Source: Chloroflexota bacterium (GTDB lineage Bacteria > Chloroflexota > Dehalococcoidia > Tepidiformales > Tepidiformaceae). Taken from it: a stretch of DNA of 8,207 bases. The notes beneath the pieces are model-generated. The model did not search any database. It was not told the origin of the DNA and saw only the letters and a program-made list of their open reading frames with translations. A program made the translations under genes and the position numbers. Below are positions 1-6,442 of the stretch, in pieces. Positions within the stretch are counted from its first letter, which is position 1; each line of letters opens with the position of its first letter. Location of the stretch: positions 1 to 8,207 of the forward strand of contig JAKALX010000158.1 of assembly GCA_021823905.1 (NCBI GenBank), read 5' to 3'.

Positions 1-714
1 CGCGTCGACATTGGTGCAGGTCGCCGGCGCACCGATCTTCACGCCCGTCGGTCCCTCGCCGTTGGGCGGATCCCAGCGAGCGTAGACGTGCGCGGTGAGC
101 GTCGAGCCAGCGCGGGAGATCAGCCAGGTCTGCGTCTTCCCGAGATTCAGCCGGTTCGCATAGACGAGCTCGCTCGTGTTCTTCACCTCGCGTCCTTCGA
201 CGCTCAGGATCATGTCGCCGGGTTGCAGGCCCTGTTGCGGCTTCGAGCCGTCGCGCATCGTCCCGTCGATCTGCGCTTGCGACGCCGGGGCCCCGGCCGC
301 GACCTGGGTAATCTGGGCCATCGAAAGCGAACGCTCGCGCGGCACCATGAAACCGATGGTCATCAGCACGACGGCCAGCACGAAGTTCATGAACACGCCC
401 GCGAACATGACCGTCAGCCGCTTCCAGCGCGGCGCCGCCGCCAGCGACTGGGGATCGGTCGGGTCCTCCTCGCCAAGCAGCCGGACGAAGCCGCCGATTG
501 GCAGCCAGTTGAGCGTGTACTCGGTGCCGCCTTTGCGCGCATAGGTCCAGGCCTTCGGCGGGAAGCCGATGCCGAATTCGAGCACCTTGATGCCAAACGC
601 CTTCGCCGCGAGGAAATGGCCAAATTCGTGGAAAACGACCAGCGCCACCAGAATCCCGAGAAACGGGCCGGTAGCGCGAACGATGGCAACGGGGTCAATA
701 GCAAGGAAGATCAA
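1..714 (-). CDS. rseP: RseP-type site-2 intramembrane zinc metalloprotease (M50), N-terminal part
   Basis: Membrane-embedded protease of the RseP/site-2 family, which cleaves transmembrane substrates such as anti-sigma factors or leftover signal peptides. The first 238 residues are in the window; the C-terminal part, including the third metal ligand in the usual NxxPxxxxDG motif, lies beyond the left edge. Visible are a first hydrophobic helix with the zinc motif HEFGH at residues 29-33, a conserved GGFVRLLGEEDP stretch from about residue 75, a second hydrophobic helix at about 99-122 containing the family-typical FMNFVLA, and a PDZ domain from roughly 130 onward with GLQPGDMILSVEG at about 162-174. 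The frame has no upstream ATG or GTG nearby, so I take TTG at 714-712, which overlaps the dxr stop in TTGA. A GGGGG run 7 nt upstream could act as a weak ribosome site. The gene probably depends on translational coupling to dxr. Family assignment is firm; the TTG start is moderately sure. Confidence 0.93.
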   Translation of the reverse strand, partial: MIFLAIDPVAIVRATGPFLGILVALVVFHEFGHFLAAKAFGIKVLEFGIGFPPKAWTYARKGGTEYTLNWLPIGGFVRLLGEEDPTDPQSLAAAPRWKRLTVMFAGVFMNFVLAVVLMTIGFMVPRERSLSMAQITQVAAGAPASQAQIDGTMRDGSKPQQGLQPGDMILSVEGREVKNTSELVYANRLNLGKTQTWLISRAGSTLTAHVYARWDPPNGEGPTGVKIGAPATCTNVDA

Positions 715-1868
715 ACAGGAGCCCCCACGGCAGCAAGACGAGCCGTCTGGCGGGCCGCGGCGTCGGCCGCGAGCACCGTCTCAAGATCCGGATCATCGAC
801 CGAATCGTGCCGTTCGAGCACCCGTTCGATAACCCGCGGGATGTCAAGGAAGCCAATTTCGCCGGCCAGGAACCGTTCGACGGCCACTTCGTCGGCCGCC
901 GCCATCGCCGCCGGAAAGGTGCCGCCACGGCGTCCAGCTTCCATCGCCAGCGCCAGCGCGGGGAATCGATCGAGGTCCGGCCGGCCAAAATGCAGCGTGC
1001 CGATGGCGCCGAGGTCCAGCGCCGGCGCCGGTGGCGCAGGCATCCGGTCGGGGTAGGCCAGCGCGCACTGGATCGGCAGGCGCATGTCCGGCACGCCGAG
1101 CTGAGCCTTCACGCTGCCGTCGCTGAACTCCACAAGCGAGTGCACGATCGACTCCCGGTGCAAGACGACTTCGACCTTTTCCATGGGGACGCCGAACAGC
1201 CACATCGCCTCGATCGTCTCCATCCCTTTGTTCATCAACGTCGCCGAATCGATGGTGATCTTGGCACCCATCTTCCATGTGGGGTGGTTAAGTGCCTGTT
1301 CAGCGGTTACGCGTACAAGCTGGGAACGGTCGAAGTCGCGGAACGCCCCGCCGCTGGCCGTGAGCAGGATGCGCCGGATCTCGTGCGCCTCTTCGCCCCA
1401 GAGGCACTGCCAGATCGCCGAGTGCTCGCTGTCTACCGGGCGCAACTCGCCATCGCCTTCGAGCATCGCCCGCCGCACGAGATGGCCAGCCATGACGAGC
1501 ACTTCCTTGTTGGCGATCGCGACCGGCCGGCCCGCGCGCAGTGCCTTCAGCGTCGGCGTCAATCCGGCGCGGCCCGCCGTCCCCACAAGCACGACGTCCG
1601 CTTCCTCGACGACCGCCATCTCGTCCATCGAGACGAAGCGGGCGCCAACGTGCTCGACCGCCGCGGCCAGCTCCGGCGATTCCGCCTCGGCGAACACGTA
1701 TTTTGGTCGAACCTGGGCCACCTGCGCCGCCAGCAGCCGGGTGTTCTGTCCGCCTGCGAGAGCGACGGCCACGAAGCGGTCCGGCAACTGGCGGATGACG
1801 TCGAGCGCCTGGCATCCAATGGAGCCCGTCGATCCGAGCACGGCGATGCGTCGCGGGCGCTGAACCAT
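711..1868 (-). CDS. dxr: 1-deoxy-D-xylulose-5-phosphate reductoisomerase
   Basis: Cytosolic NADPH- and divalent-metal-dependent enzyme converting 1-deoxy-D-xylulose 5-phosphate to 2-C-methyl-D-erythritol 4-phosphate, the committed step of the MEP isoprenoid pathway. The 385-residue product is normal family length. The NADPH-binding GSTGSIG is at 12-18 and ANKEVLV at 119-125. Metal ligands by alignment to the E. coli enzyme are D146 and E148 (in VDSEHSA) and E217 (after MNKG). Substrate-binding motifs TASGG (170-174), HPTWKMG (195-201) and the HRESIVHS stretch (237-244) are all intact. The ATG at 1868 is the only reasonable start because an in-frame TAG lies four codons upstream; that TAG is part of the putative -10 hexamer. 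It heads an operon with rseP, overlapping by 4 bp. The dxr-rseP order is common in bacteria, where cdsA and uppS often precede; here dxr instead has its own promoter, divergent from putA. No anomalies seen. Confidence 0.98.
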   Translation of the reverse strand: MVQRPRRIAVLGSTGSIGCQALDVIRQLPDRFVAVALAGGQNTRLLAAQVAQVRPKYVFAEAESPELAAAVEHVGARFVSMDEMAVVEEADVVLVGTAGRAGLTPTLKALRAGRPVAIANKEVLVMAGHLVRRAMLEGDGELRPVDSEHSAIWQCLWGEEAHEIRRILLTASGGAFRDFDRSQLVRVTAEQALNHPTWKMGAKITIDSATLMNKGMETIEAMWLFGVPMEKVEVVLHRESIVHSLVEFSDGSVKAQLGVPDMRLPIQCALAYPDRMPAPPAPALDLGAIGTLHFGRPDLDRFPALALAMEAGRRGGTFPAAMAAADEVAVERFLAGEIGFLDIPRVIERVLERHDSVDDPDLETVLAADAAARQTARLAAVGAPV

Positions 1869-1874
1869 AGCTCC

Positions 1875-1904
1875 ATGCTACCGGTTCCAGATGACCTGTG
1901 ACAG
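1875..1904 (-). promoter_or_regulatory. Putative leaderless promoter of dxr-rseP
   Basis: Reading on the minus strand, a -35-like CTGTCA (1904-1899) is followed after 18 nt by a -10-like TAGCAT (1880-1875), then 6 nt (GGAGCT) and the dxr ATG. With a usual -10 to start distance, transcription would begin at or within a base or two of the ATG, giving a leaderless mRNA. GGAG is present but only 2 nt before the ATG, too close for a normal Shine-Dalgarno. This is inferred from sequence only, supported by the same arrangement at three other genes in the window. Confidence 0.6.
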
Positions 1905-1905
1905 G
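1895..1905. promoter_or_regulatory. Small perfect palindrome in the dxr/putA divergent region
   Basis: CCTGTGACAGG is an 11-bp perfect inverted repeat with 5-bp arms around a central G. It covers the putative -35 of dxr and lies about 50 bp upstream of the putA start, so it is positioned where a regulator could affect either gene. The arms are short enough to occur by chance, and no second copy was noticed elsewhere in the window. An operator role is only a suggestion. Confidence 0.25.
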
Positions 1906-1943
1906 AAGCGCGGCGGCGATTCCCCCGCAGACCGCGCCGACGC

Positions 1944-1949
1944 TACCCT
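1944..1949 (+). promoter_or_regulatory. Putative -10 element of a leaderless putA promoter
   Basis: TACCCT fits TANNNT and lies exactly 6 nt (ACCCAC) before the putA ATG at 1956. There is no purine-rich ribosome site in the preceding 20 nt, which argues for leaderless translation. I see no good -35; the bases 17-18 nt upstream are C-rich. Strong position, weak remainder of the promoter. Confidence 0.55.
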
Positions 1950-1955
1950 ACCCAC

Positions 1956-4862
1956 ATGGGCGACCCAGCGGCTATTCCCCCCGGCGAGCCGGAACTCGAA
2001 GCCGCAATCCAGTTGCGCGGCCGCGAGCTGCTCGGCCTTGTCCGGCCCGAGCGCCTGATTGCGCTCACGCCCGTCTGGTGGCAGGAACGGCTGATGGCGT
2101 GGGCCGGATCCGATCCCGCCTTTCGGGTAAAGTTGCTCCGTTTCGTCGACGTCCTGCCCAGCCTGCGCTCCAGCGGGGCAGTGGCCGACCACGTTCGCCA
2201 GTATTTCCGTGACGACGATCGCGGCGCCGTGCGCCTTGGAACACAGTTGGCCGCGGCGCATCCGTTCCGTCCTGTGCTCTCGCGCGTGGTCCGCGAGGGC
2301 GTGTTCACCATGGCGAACCGCTTCATCGGCGGCGCGAACCCGAGCGAAGTACTGCCGACGCTGCGTGCGCTCGCCGGCGAAGGCACGACCTACACTGTCG
2401 ATCTGCTTGGCGAGGCTGTCCTCTCGGAGGAGGAGGCTGACGCCTACCGCGACCGCTACCTCGATCTGATCGCGACGCTGGCCGCCGACCGCGGAGCATT
2501 TCAGCCAAACGTCTCGGTGAAGCTCACGGCCCTCACGTCACACTTCGAACCCGCGGCCCCCGCATCAACCGCGAGGGCGGTCGGAACGCGGCTCGTCCCG
2601 CTGCTTCGAGCCGCGCAAGAACGCGGGGTCTCCGTGAACGTGGACCTCGAGCAGCATCGCCTCCGTGACGCGACCCACTACGTCTTTGCCGAGGCGCTAT
2701 CGTCTGCCGAATTCCGCGACTGGCCCGATGCCGGCATCGTCGTCCAGGCTTACCTGAAGGACGCGGCCGCGGACATCGCCTGGTTGCGCTTGCTCGCCGA
2801 GCGTCGCGGCACACCAATTACCGTCCGCCTGGTGAAGGGCGCCTACTGGGACGAAGAGGTCGTGCTCGCCCGCCAGGACCACCGCGAGTGCCCCGTTTTC
2901 GAAGACAAGGCCGCGACCGACGCCAACTTCGAGCACTGCACCCGGCTCCTGGTCGACGCCTATCCGCATCTCCGCCCGGCCTTCGGCACGCACAACCCGC
3001 GCAGCCTCGCTCAGGCGATGATCCGCGCCCGCCAGGCCGGCATCCCCGACGCGGACGTCGAATTCCAGATGCTGTTCGGAATGGCGGAGGGCTTGCGACG
3101 TGCGGTCCATGAGCTCGGCTACCGGACGGGCGTCTACGTGCCGGTAGGCGCCGTCCTTCCCGGCATGGCCTACCTGGTCCGCCGACTGCTTGAGAACACC
3201 TCCAACGAGTCGTGGATGATGCACCGCCACGAAGAGGGAGATCCGGCCAAGCTGCTCGCCAGGCCCGTGCCGCAACCAGGCGTCAGCGCCCCGGCGCCGA
3301 CCTTCGCCAACCACCCGCCCGCCGAGTTCTACCGGCCCGAAGTGCGGGCGGCGATGGCGTCAGCCCTCGACCGTGCGCGGACGGCCTTCGCCAGCCGGCA
3401 TCCCCTTCTTGTCGCCGGCGAAGAAGTCGAGACCGGCAACTGGATCGAGGTCCGCTACCCGGCGGAGCCGGAGACGGTCGTGGGCCTGGTCACAGCGAGC
3501 GGACCGGAAGAAGCCGACAGGGCGGTAGCCGCCACCCGCAACGCCTTCCCGGCATGGCGCGACAGCCCTGTTGCCGAACGGTCGGCGATCCTCCGCCGGG
3601 CAGCCGGGCTGCTGGCCGAGCGCCGCTTCGACTTCGCCGCGACGATGGTCTTCGAAAGCGCCAAGCCCTGGGCCGAAGCCGACGGCGACGTCTGCGAAGC
3701 GATCGATTACCTCCGTTACTACGCGCTTCAGGCCGAACGGTTCCAGTCAGAGCCCGTCGACCTTTCCGTGCCAGGCGAAGACGACCGCCTCCTGTACGAG
3801 GGCCGGGGAGTCGCCGCGGTCATTGCGCCCTGGAACTTCCCACTGGCGATCCTCGCGGGCATGAGCAGCGCGGCCCTCGCGGCCGGCTGCACCGCAATTC
3901 TCAAGCCGGCCGAGCAGTCCCCGCTCGTGGCGGCACAGTTTGTTCGTCTCCTCCACGACGCCGGCGTCCCGCCAGAGGTCGCGCAGTACCTGCCCGGGCC
4001 AGGCGATGTAGTCGGCCGCCATCTCGTGAGCCATGCCGGGATCGACGTTGTCGCGTTCACCGGGAGCAACGCCGTCGGCCTCGAGATCATGCGCTCGGCG
4101 GCGGCCGTTCAACCGGGCCAGCGCAACCTCAAGCGCGTCATCGCCGAGCTCGGAGGGAAGAACGCGGTCATCGTGGACGACGACGCCGACCTCGACCAGG
4201 CGGTCGCGGGCGTGGTGGCGTCCGCCTTTGGGTACGCCGGGCAGAAATGCAGCGCCTGTAGCCGTGTCGTTATCCTGGCCGGCGCGTACGACGAGTTCCG
4301 GCGTCGCCTGGCGGCGGCGGTCGAGAGCCTTGTGGTCGGCCCGCCCCACGATCCGTACAACATGGTTCCGCCGGTTATCTCCAGCGAGGCCCGCGCGCGG
4401 ATCGAGGAGTTCATCGCGGCCGGCAAGCGGGAGGCCCGCCTCGTCGCCACCGCTCATGCGCCCGACCGCGGCTGCTACGTCGCACCTCACGTCTTCGAGG
4501 ACGTGTCGCGCGATTCGAGGCTCGCGCGCGAGGAGATCTTCGGTCCGGTCCTCACCATGTTCCGGGCCCGGGATTTCGACGAGGCGCTGGAGATCGCCAT
4601 GGATTCCGCATTCGGCTTGACGGGCGGGCTCTTTTCGCGCAACCCACGCAACATCGCCCGCGCGCGCCGCCAGTTCCGGGTCGGCAACCTGTACATCAAT
4701 CGCAAGATCACCGGCGCGGTCGTCGGGCGCCAGCCGTTCGGCGGAACACGCATGTCAGGAATCGGCTACAAAGCCGGCGGCCCGGATTACCTGCTCCAGT
4801 TCATGCTTCCACGCGTCGTGACCGAGAACACCATGCGCCGCGGCTTCGCTCCCGACGCATAG
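1956..4862 (+). CDS. putA: Bifunctional proline dehydrogenase / L-glutamate gamma-semialdehyde (P5C) dehydrogenase
   Basis: Oxidises proline to glutamate in two steps: an FAD-dependent proline dehydrogenase makes P5C, which hydrolyses to glutamate semialdehyde and is oxidised by an NAD-dependent aldehyde dehydrogenase. The 968-residue product has an N-terminal helical arm (about 1-110), a ProDH barrel (about 110-430) and a P5CDH domain (about 470-960). ProDH motifs include VSVKLTAL (186-193), NVDLEQH (228-234), RLVKGAYWD (291-299), FGTHNPRS (343-350), Y394 and the R409-R410 pair that matches the substrate-binding arginines of PutA. P5CDH has PWNFP (624-628), catalytic-base E731 in ELGGKN, nucleophile C765 in GQKCSACSR, EEIFGPVL (859-866) and GRQPFGG (924-930). 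It lacks the ribbon-helix-helix repressor domain and the extra C-terminal ALDH-like domain of long PutAs, so it resembles minimal PutA enzymes and should not regulate its own transcription. The ATG is set by the leaderless -10. The stop lies 1 bp from that of the convergent DUF3048 gene. Confidence 0.97.
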   Translation: MGDPAAIPPGEPELEAAIQLRGRELLGLVRPERLIALTPVWWQERLMAWAGSDPAFRVKLLRFVDVLPSLRSSGAVADHVRQYFRDDDRGAVRLGTQLAAAHPFRPVLSRVVREGVFTMANRFIGGANPSEVLPTLRALAGEGTTYTVDLLGEAVLSEEEADAYRDRYLDLIATLAADRGAFQPNVSVKLTALTSHFEPAAPASTARAVGTRLVPLLRAAQERGVSVNVDLEQHRLRDATHYVFAEALSSAEFRDWPDAGIVVQAYLKDAAADIAWLRLLAERRGTPITVRLVKGAYWDEEVVLARQDHRECPVFEDKAATDANFEHCTRLLVDAYPHLRPAFGTHNPRSLAQAMIRARQAGIPDADVEFQMLFGMAEGLRRAVHELGYRTGVYVPVGAVLPGMAYLVRRLLENTSNESWMMHRHEEGDPAKLLARPVPQPGVSAPAPTFANHPPAEFYRPEVRAAMASALDRARTAFASRHPLLVAGEEVETGNWIEVRYPAEPETVVGLVTASGPEEADRAVAATRNAFPAWRDSPVAERSAILRRAAGLLAERRFDFAATMVFESAKPWAEADGDVCEAIDYLRYYALQAERFQSEPVDLSVPGEDDRLLYEGRGVAAVIAPWNFPLAILAGMSSAALAAGCTAILKPAEQSPLVAAQFVRLLHDAGVPPEVAQYLPGPGDVVGRHLVSHAGIDVVAFTGSNAVGLEIMRSAAAVQPGQRNLKRVIAELGGKNAVIVDDDADLDQAVAGVVASAFGYAGQKCSACSRVVILAGAYDEFRRRLAAAVESLVVGPPHDPYNMVPPVISSEARARIEEFIAAGKREARLVATAHAPDRGCYVAPHVFEDVSRDSRLAREEIFGPVLTMFRARDFDEALEIAMDSAFGLTGGLFSRNPRNIARARRQFRVGNLYINRKITGAVVGRQPFGGTRMSGIGYKAGGPDYLLQFMLPRVVTENTMRRGFAPDA

Positions 4863-4863
4863 C

Positions 4864-6339
4864 TCAGGGCGTTTTCGTCGTGGAGGCTGTTGGCACGGCT
4901 GTCCCCGGGCTCGTCGGCGTCGTCGCCGTCGAACTCGCCTGGCCGGCCGTCGGCGACGAGGTTGCGGAGGCCGTCCCCGTCCCGGCTGTCACGGTCCCCG
5001 AAGGCTGAGGGCTTGCCGAACCGGCCGGCTGCGGCGTTCCGCTGGCCGTTGGTGACGGCGACTTCGAAGCCGCGGGCGACGGCGAGCGAAGCGCGAACGG
5101 CGTCGGTGTCGCGTCGCCGCTGTCGCCCGTGCCGCCCGGTTCCGGTGGGGGCGGCACGTATTCCGGGATCTTCGGGAGTTCGGCCGCAGTCCTCGCGACC
5201 GTGACCGTGCTTTCGAAGCCGATCACCTCGATGAAGGTGGACCCGCGGTCGAAAGCGATCTCAGCGCCTGACCTGTCATAGAACCGTGTCCGCGCCTTCC
5301 TGTCCGCCTTCTTCCACGTTCCGTCGATCTGCCGCCCGTCCAGGAAGACCGTCGCCTTGCCCGTGCCAAACTGGTCGAGCAGCACGTGCCCGTTCTCGTC
5401 CACTACCCGGGAGCCGACGGTCATCACGACGACGTTCTTGAACTTCAGTTGCTCCTTCGTCTTCGCGTCCACGTGCGGGCCGCCGAACTCGTAGCGGGCG
5501 TAGACCTTCGCCTTCGGATCCCAGTGCCACTGGACGAGTTGCCAGGGGTTGCGGTTGCCCTCGAAATCGACCTCTACGCCGCCGGCCTGCGGATAGCTTC
5601 CCGTTCCCTCGCCATCGGCTTTGAACAGCCAGCGCGCCAGCGATGGCGGCCCCGTGTAGTTGAGGCGCACGCCTGCCTCGCGTAGCGCCGTGGTGCCCGT
5701 GACCAGGTTGTGCGGCGCGAAGCGATCCGAATCGCGGAAGTAGGAGGCGCTTGCGGGTCCGCCGAAGGCACTCAGATCCTTGATGCTCCACTCGACGATT
5801 TGCCCGCCCGCGTTGGCGTCGTTGTCCGTGACCGCCTCTCCCGCGTGGGCGTACAACGCGCCCAGCTCGTCGACCCAGATGAGGAACGGCGTGCGGGCAG
5901 ATCGCACAGGCTCGAGGTAGTCCGCCTCCTGGCGCCAGTAGACGGCCATGAACCGGGTGATGCCGCCTTCAACGAATGCTTCGTAGACGAGGTCGGCTTT
6001 ATCCAGGCCAGCCTGGGGAAACGCGTCCGGGCTGTTGTCGAGCATGACCGCGATGGGCAGGAGATCCTTGCGCGACTGCCACTCGCTCTCGCTCATCGGC
6101 ACGCCGTCGAGGATGCCGGCGAAGCGGATCGGCGTCGGACTCGGAGGAACCGTGCTCGAGGGCGTGCTTACCGGCGGATTGGCCGGCCCGCCGCCCGACA
6201 ACGACGCGGCGGCCGGCGAGCTTCCGGTGCGGCCGGCGAGCATCGCCGCTGTTGCAACGCCCCCGCCAACCAGGATCGCCACCCCGGCGAGAAGCCCGGC
6301 GAGCCGCGTCCGCCCCAGTCCCCGCAGCCACGCACCCAT
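4864..6339 (-). CDS. Membrane-anchored DUF3048 (YerB-like) protein with Pro/Ser/Thr-rich C-terminal tail
   Basis: Predicted extracytoplasmic protein of 491 residues; the family's biochemical role is, to my knowledge, not established. An N-terminal segment (about 12-36) is a single hydrophobic anchor or signal peptide. There is no lipobox, and the protein contains no cysteine at all, unlike the lipoprotein YerB homologues. A Pro/Ser/Thr/Ala linker follows (about 40-70). The DUF3048 N-terminal domain (about 90-265) has GLDKADLVYEAFVEGGITRF (111-130), EPVRSART (143-150) and an HNL at 210-212. The DUF3048 C-terminal domain (about 266-390) has GTGKATVFLDG (325-335) and W342. After a PPPPEP turn at 396-401 the last 90 residues are almost only Pro, Ser, Thr, Ala and Gly, looking like a disordered, possibly wall-associated or glycosylated tail. 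The ATG at 6339 is supported by a promoter-like TTGAAG-17-TAGCAT placed 6 nt upstream. It is divergent from pfkA and convergent with putA. Confidence 0.9.
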   Translation of the reverse strand: MGAWLRGLGRTRLAGLLAGVAILVGGGVATAAMLAGRTGSSPAAASLSGGGPANPPVSTPSSTVPPSPTPIRFAGILDGVPMSESEWQSRKDLLPIAVMLDNSPDAFPQAGLDKADLVYEAFVEGGITRFMAVYWRQEADYLEPVRSARTPFLIWVDELGALYAHAGEAVTDNDANAGGQIVEWSIKDLSAFGGPASASYFRDSDRFAPHNLVTGTTALREAGVRLNYTGPPSLARWLFKADGEGTGSYPQAGGVEVDFEGNRNPWQLVQWHWDPKAKVYARYEFGGPHVDAKTKEQLKFKNVVVMTVGSRVVDENGHVLLDQFGTGKATVFLDGRQIDGTWKKADRKARTRFYDRSGAEIAFDRGSTFIEVIGFESTVTVARTAAELPKIPEYVPPPPEPGGTGDSGDATPTPFALRSPSPAASKSPSPTASGTPQPAGSASPQPSGTVTAGTGTASATSSPTAGQASSTATTPTSPGTAVPTASTTKTP

Positions 6340-6345
6340 GCCCGG

Positions 6346-6374
6346 ATGCTACGGATCATTCAGGCCCGCTTCAA
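6346..6374 (-). promoter_or_regulatory. Putative leaderless promoter of the DUF3048 gene
   Basis: On the minus strand, TTGAAG (6374-6369), a 17-nt spacer, TAGCAT (6351-6346), then 6 nt (CCGGGC) and the ATG. This is the best complete -35/-10 pair in the window, with the TTGA core of the -35 and standard spacing. The -10 hexamer is identical to that of dxr and sits at the same distance from its ATG. No Shine-Dalgarno is present. Confidence 0.65.
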
Positions 6375-6405
6375 CTTCATCTGGACGGCTCGGCCGCCGG
6401 CGCGG

Positions 6406-6435
6406 TTGCGTAGCGGGGCGGCCACTTGCGACAGT
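6406..6435 (+). promoter_or_regulatory. Putative promoter of pfkA
   Basis: TTGCGT (6406-6411), an 18-nt spacer and GACAGT (6430-6435), a one-mismatch version of TANNNT, end 7 nt before the pfkA ATG. The 103-bp divergent region (6340-6442) thus holds two back-to-back promoters with the -35 elements about 30 bp apart. There is no ribosome site before the ATG. This is the weakest match of the set apart from the missing -35 elements of putA and the TRIC gene. Confidence 0.4.
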
Positions 6436-6442
6436 ACACCGC

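Noticed and set aside
807..1901. A 364-codon plus-strand open frame opposite dxr
   Set aside because: It is the mirror of a well-conserved dxr coding frame, has no recognisable motif, and has no promoter or ribosome site at its start.
1878..2261. A 127-codon minus-strand frame just upstream of dxr, as a possible first gene of the dxr operon
   Set aside because: It overlaps the putA N-terminus in antisense, has no recognisable domain, and would run through the putative dxr and putA promoters.
2697..3314. A 205-codon minus-strand open frame opposite the ProDH domain (and 3747-4490 opposite the P5CDH domain)
   Set aside because: Both lie antisense to putA with intact catalytic motifs on the other strand. 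They look like GC-driven open frames without family similarity.
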